Shown piece after piece: positions 61,233 to 64,000 of a stretch of DNA of 64,000 nucleotides (its first letter is position 1; the number at the start of each line of letters is the position of its first letter). A program made the translations under genes and the position numbers. Source of the stretch: Nitrospira sp. ST-bin5 (GTDB lineage Bacteria; Nitrospirota; Nitrospiria; Nitrospirales; Nitrospiraceae); contig MSXN01000009.1 of the NCBI GenBank assembly GCA_002083555.1, forward strand, positions 248,001 through 312,000. Reading direction: 5' to 3'. The notes beneath the pieces were generated by a model. That model was not told the origin of the DNA. It saw only the letters and a list, made by a program, of their open reading frames with translations, and did not search any database.

Positions 61233-63397
61233 AGTCCCTCCTGCGGCAACTGCCGCTCCTGTTTGATACTTTCATGGAATGAGCTTGAAAACCGGGTTAC
61301 CAGCGCGTCGTCCGTCTGTCCGAGCTCTGCGAGCGCCACCGTGGCGCGATCGTGTTGCTTCAAGGCCTGCCAACCCCGGACAATTTGAAGGCGAGCCCAT
61401 TGGAGCTGAGCCTGATCGGGCTTTTTCTCGACGACAGTGTGGTAGACGTCGATGGCCTCTTGATACCGCTTCATCTGGGCCAGCAAGTCGGCATAGGCCA
61501 GCAGTGCGGCATTCGTCTTCGGTGCGCCTGCTTTAAATGCCTCTTCTGTCGCAATGACGGCTTCCTCATACTTGTTGAGCCGCAGGAACACTCCGGCCAT
61601 CTGCTGATACATCCAGGGGCGCTCAGGGTGTTGGGGATGATGGAGCATCCAGGCCCGACAGAAATGCAGCAAGCCGGGAAGATCGCCTTCTTCGGCCATG
61701 GTCTGAACCAGGAGATGGAGCGCCTCCTGCTCAAAGCGGCCGATGGGATACTCCAAGCGGTAGCGCTCCAGGACCTTTCTGGCTGCCGCTGTATCACGTT
61801 GCGAGAGATAGACCTTCGCCAGACCCAACAACGCCTGCTCAGTGACCAGGGGGCGTTTGGTCCCTTTGGCCATCAGTTGATAGAGGCGGCCTGCTTCCGT
61901 CGTAAAGCCGAGACGATCATGGGCTTCGGCTATTTCGAGCAGGAGCGGAGAAGACAGATAGTGCCGCTCAGCAGCGGGCCCATGACGATGAAAGAGTGTC
62001 GTCAGCGTCAAATCGTCGTGCGACTTGACGGCGGCTTCCATCCAGGGACGCAAGATATCGGCGAGCTTTTCGCCGGCTTTGGCCGGCCAGGGATCGTCTG
62101 GCCCCGCACTGTTCCGGTCGGCCACCAGCTTATACGCGATCAGCGCCGGTGCAATGTCTTCAGCTTGCTCAAGACGCGCGGCGACTTGAAATAGAGCCTC
62201 ACTCCCGATGGCATCATGGTTATGCTGCGTGGCTATCGCCTGCATCTGCTTGAGGTAATCGGCCACGCTCTGATCCGGAGAGGGATGGTCATACATGAGC
62301 CCCGCAGTATTCCGCGTCACCGGATTGTTACCGGCTGCGACCTTCTGCTCCACTCTCAGGGTCGCCAGGCGGACAGTGGCTAACGCCGCTTGATGGCTCT
62401 CCCCGTAGTGAGCAGCAATAAATCCATAGAACAGTTCTGCGCTGGGTAGGAATTTCGACGCCTGCAGACTATCCGCCAACCGTAATAGCATTGCGGACGC
62501 TTCCTGGTGAGCGGGATAGAGATTGTAAAACTGCAACAACAAGCCTCGGCCAAGCACCTCATGGTGCAAATCCAGTTGAATTGAGGCATAGCGTCCTAGT
62601 GCTAGCGGATTCATTCGCAAAGACTTTGGCCAGCGTCGATACGCCAGGTCATACATGGCCGACGCATCTTGAATCCGTCGCTGATGAAAGAAGGAGGAAG
62701 CGAGCCCCACGGTGGCATGCAGAAGAATTTGATCGTGGCTGCTGCGCTTTCGCAAATCCTCGAACGTCAGCTCTGCGTCTCTCCATCTGCCCAAGGCCAA
62801 TGCGGTATAGCCGATGCCTAACAGTGCCCGCTCCCCGTCCGGCGATTGAGCATTGTGCGACAGCGCCCGCTCATAGAGAGATTGGGCCTCCTGATGCCAT
62901 CCTTGTGAGAGATACAGATCGGCCATGCGCCATTCCCCACGTTTTGCGTTTAGGGATTGAGGGTAATCGCGTAACAGCGTCTTGTATCGGTCAAGCGCTT
63001 CCAGCCGGTTGCCGTTCGACGTGCTTTCCTTCAAAGCGGTCTCGGCGAGAAACGTCATCGCCGTGGGAGTCAGCGCGCTTTCCGGTTGTTGGGAAACCAC
63101 TTTTTCGAATAGTCGGCGCGCCTGAGGCCACTCCCCCTTACCATAGGCGTTGATGCCCTCCTGCAAGGCCAGCGCATCCATTCCCTGGGATTGCCCTTCA
63201 AGCCGCGGTCCGTCATCCGGCAAGATCGAGAAAGCGAGTTCCGTCGATTCAGATGTCTGAGTCGGAGTGGACGCAGCAGCAACTGCCGTCGGGCCGGCAT
63301 GGACCAGGGCGAGTTCTCCGGGCGCCAACGGGCGCAGGCAAAACCAGGCCAGAAGAAATAGGGTCAGTTGTGTCCAAGATCGGTGTGATGAGTACAC
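61229..63397 (-). CDS. Exported TPR-repeat protein
   Basis: The 722-aa protein starts with GTG at 63397 (AAGGAG 7 bases upstream) and has a signal peptide or membrane anchor (LTLFLLAWFCLRPLAP). The rest is a helical array of TPR-like repeats, for example PQARRLFEKVVSQQPES, LLGIGYTALALGRWRDAELTFEDL and KRYQEAIDVYHTVVEKKPDQAQL. It is probably periplasmic. Its place in one operon with the flagellar kinase and activator suggests it helps flagellar assembly or reports it. I do not recognise a named family. Confidence 0.75.
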   Translation of the reverse strand: MYSSHRSWTQLTLFLLAWFCLRPLAPGELALVHAGPTAVAAASTPTQTSESTELAFSILPDDGPRLEGQSQGMDALALQEGINAYGKGEWPQARRLFEKVVSQQPESALTPTAMTFLAETALKESTSNGNRLEALDRYKTLLRDYPQSLNAKRGEWRMADLYLSQGWHQEAQSLYERALSHNAQSPDGERALLGIGYTALALGRWRDAELTFEDLRKRSSHDQILLHATVGLASSFFHQRRIQDASAMYDLAYRRWPKSLRMNPLALGRYASIQLDLHHEVLGRGLLLQFYNLYPAHQEASAMLLRLADSLQASKFLPSAELFYGFIAAHYGESHQAALATVRLATLRVEQKVAAGNNPVTRNTAGLMYDHPSPDQSVADYLKQMQAIATQHNHDAIGSEALFQVAARLEQAEDIAPALIAYKLVADRNSAGPDDPWPAKAGEKLADILRPWMEAAVKSHDDLTLTTLFHRHGPAAERHYLSSPLLLEIAEAHDRLGFTTEAGRLYQLMAKGTKRPLVTEQALLGLAKVYLSQRDTAAARKVLERYRLEYPIGRFEQEALHLLVQTMAEEGDLPGLLHFCRAWMLHHPQHPERPWMYQQMAGVFLRLNKYEEAVIATEEAFKAGAPKTNAALLAYADLLAQMKRYQEAIDVYHTVVEKKPDQAQLQWARLQIVRGWQALKQHDRATVALAELGQTDDALVTRFSSSFHESIKQERQLPQEGL

Positions 63398-63411
63398 GGC
63401 AAGGCTCCTTC

Positions 63412-63427
63412 AGCAAAGACCGTGCCT
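63412..63427 (-). promoter_or_regulatory. Sigma-54-like site before the TPR-flrB-flrC operon
   Basis: The minus strand reads AGGCACGGTCTTTGCT, good in sequence and spacing. However, the predicted start of transcription (about 63401) would fall after the AAGGAG of the TPR gene. So either the true start codon is further downstream, or the match is by chance. Confidence 0.35.
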
Positions 63428-63529
63428 TTAGCCTCGCGGAGCGGAATTGTTTGATTATCCGGCAGGACGGAGGGGATTCAGCTGACAGGACGAACCGACC
63501 GTCAAATTGGTCGACAGGTATTTATGAGA

Positions 63530-63549
63530 GTCGTCAATGATTTGACGAC
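63530..63549. promoter_or_regulatory. Palindrome of FleQ-box form between the FleQ-like gene and the TPR gene
   Basis: A perfect 8-bp inverted repeat (GTCGTCAA / TTGACGAC, 4-base loop) contains GTCAATGATTTGAC at 63533-63546, of the form GTCA-N6-TGAC. It lies about 110 bases upstream of the sigma-54-like site. It starts 11 bases after the FleQ-like stop and has no U-run, so an operator is likelier than a terminator. Confidence 0.4.
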
Positions 63550-63559
63550 AGCGAACGGA

Positions 63560-64000
63560 TTAATTCGGCAGCGCTTCGACGCGGGATTTCGAGTCGATCC
63601 CTCTGCGCTTCAACTTTTCCACGAGTGTCGTGCGATTGACGTGGAGCAACTGCGCCGCGCGTGCGGTGACGCCGTTCGCCTTCCGCATGGCTTCGCCGAT
63701 CAATTGATTCTCATATTGCTCAACTTCATTGGACAGATGAATTCCGTCTTCGGTAAAACGGATGAACTGGTCCTTCATCTCGGGCTGACTTGCCATTTTC
63801 TTGTGCAGCTTCTCGGGCAAGTCGGCAACGGTCAAGAGCCCCTGTTTCTTGAGCACGACCAAACGCTCGATCATATTTTCCAGTTCGCGAATATTCCCGG
63901 GCCAGTGAAAGGCCGTCAACACTTCCAGCGCCTCAGGGGCAAACCCCGTGATGGCGGCTTGTTTCATATGATTGAAGCGTTTCAGGAAATGTTCGATCAG
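63560..64000 (-). CDS. fleQ: FleQ/FlrA-like sigma-54 activator, C-terminal part (runs off right edge)
   Basis: The frame is open to the right edge (it continues LIEHFLKRFNHMKQA). It shows the end of an AAA+ domain (FHWPGNIRELENMIERLVVLKK) and a Fis-type helix-turn-helix AAQLLHVNRTTLVEKLKRRGI. The RTTLVEK recognition helix is typical for FleQ/FlrA. The N-terminal part lies outside the window. As head of the flagellar cascade it would act on the sigma-54 promoters found here. About 146 codons are visible. Confidence 0.85.
   Translation of the reverse strand: MIEHFLKRFNHMKQAAITGFAPEALEVLTAFHWPGNIRELENMIERLVVLKKQGLLTVADLPEKLHKKMASQPEMKDQFIRFTEDGIHLSNEVEQYENQLIGEAMRKANGVTARAAQLLHVNRTTLVEKLKRRGIDSKSRVEALPN

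Overview
The window looks like part of the chromosome of a polarly flagellated, GC-rich Gram-negative bacterium. P- and L-ring genes show an outer membrane, and flhF/flhG with a FleQ/FlrBC-type sigma-54 cascade suggest polar flagella. The combination of csrA-fliW with proteobacterial-style regulators, and the general look of the proteins, would fit Nitrospira/Nitrospirota, but that placement is inference only. Almost every gene is on the minus strand; the exception is a two-gene block at 19.9-24.0 kb.

Region 1 (left edge to 17.5 kb) is a sugar/glycan island read leftward from 17522. In order it encodes a ColD-like PLP enzyme whose catalytic Lys is His, a Fcl/ColC-like reductase, a second NDP-sugar epimerase, an HddA-like kinase and HddC-like nucleotidyltransferase, an SDR, an aminotransferase, a TPP-dependent E1 alpha/beta pair with no E2/E3, two B12-binding radical SAM proteins, a GT-B glycosyltransferase and a very long fusion protein. 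The fusion carries three glycosyltransferase domains and a methyltransferase and runs off the left edge. Together they could make a modified, perhaps branched-chain dideoxy sugar and attach it to a surface structure, possibly the flagellum. Sigma-54-like promoters lie before the first and last genes of the island.

Region 2 (17.7-24.0 kb) is signalling: a PilZ protein and an HD-GYP protein in one operon, and divergently a second, partly degenerate HD-GYP protein with a large hybrid kinase (PAS-PAS-HK-REC-REC-HPt).

Region 3 (24.0-64.0 kb) is a nearly complete flagellar locus in four main minus-strand units. (a) flgF-flgG-flgA-flgH-small FlgH-like ORF-flgI-flgJ-flgM-flgN-flgK-flgL-csrA-fliW. 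(b) fliL-M-N-O-P-Q-R-flhB-flhA-flhF-flhG-fliA, followed by a degenerate GGDEF membrane protein. (c) flgB-flgC-fliE-fliF-fliG-[receiver-FliH fusion]-fliI-fliJ-MotE-like, then fliK-flgD-flgE from its own promoter. (d) A FleQ-like activator entering from the right edge, then a TPR protein, an FlrB-type kinase and an FlrC-type activator. Sigma-54 type sites precede flgF, fliL, fliK and flgB. Sigma-28 type sites precede flgM and csrA. Palindromes of the FleQ-box form GTCA-N6-TGAC lie upstream of fliL and of the TPR-flrB-flrC unit. Flagellin, fliD, fliS, motA/motB and chemotaxis genes are not in the window.

The most unusual points are the receiver domain fused to FliH, the multi-domain glycosyltransferase-methyltransferase, the E1-type TPP enzyme pair next to a ColD-like dehydratase, and shared inserts in FlgK and FlgL. 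No tRNA, rRNA, CRISPR array, insertion sequence or integrase was seen.
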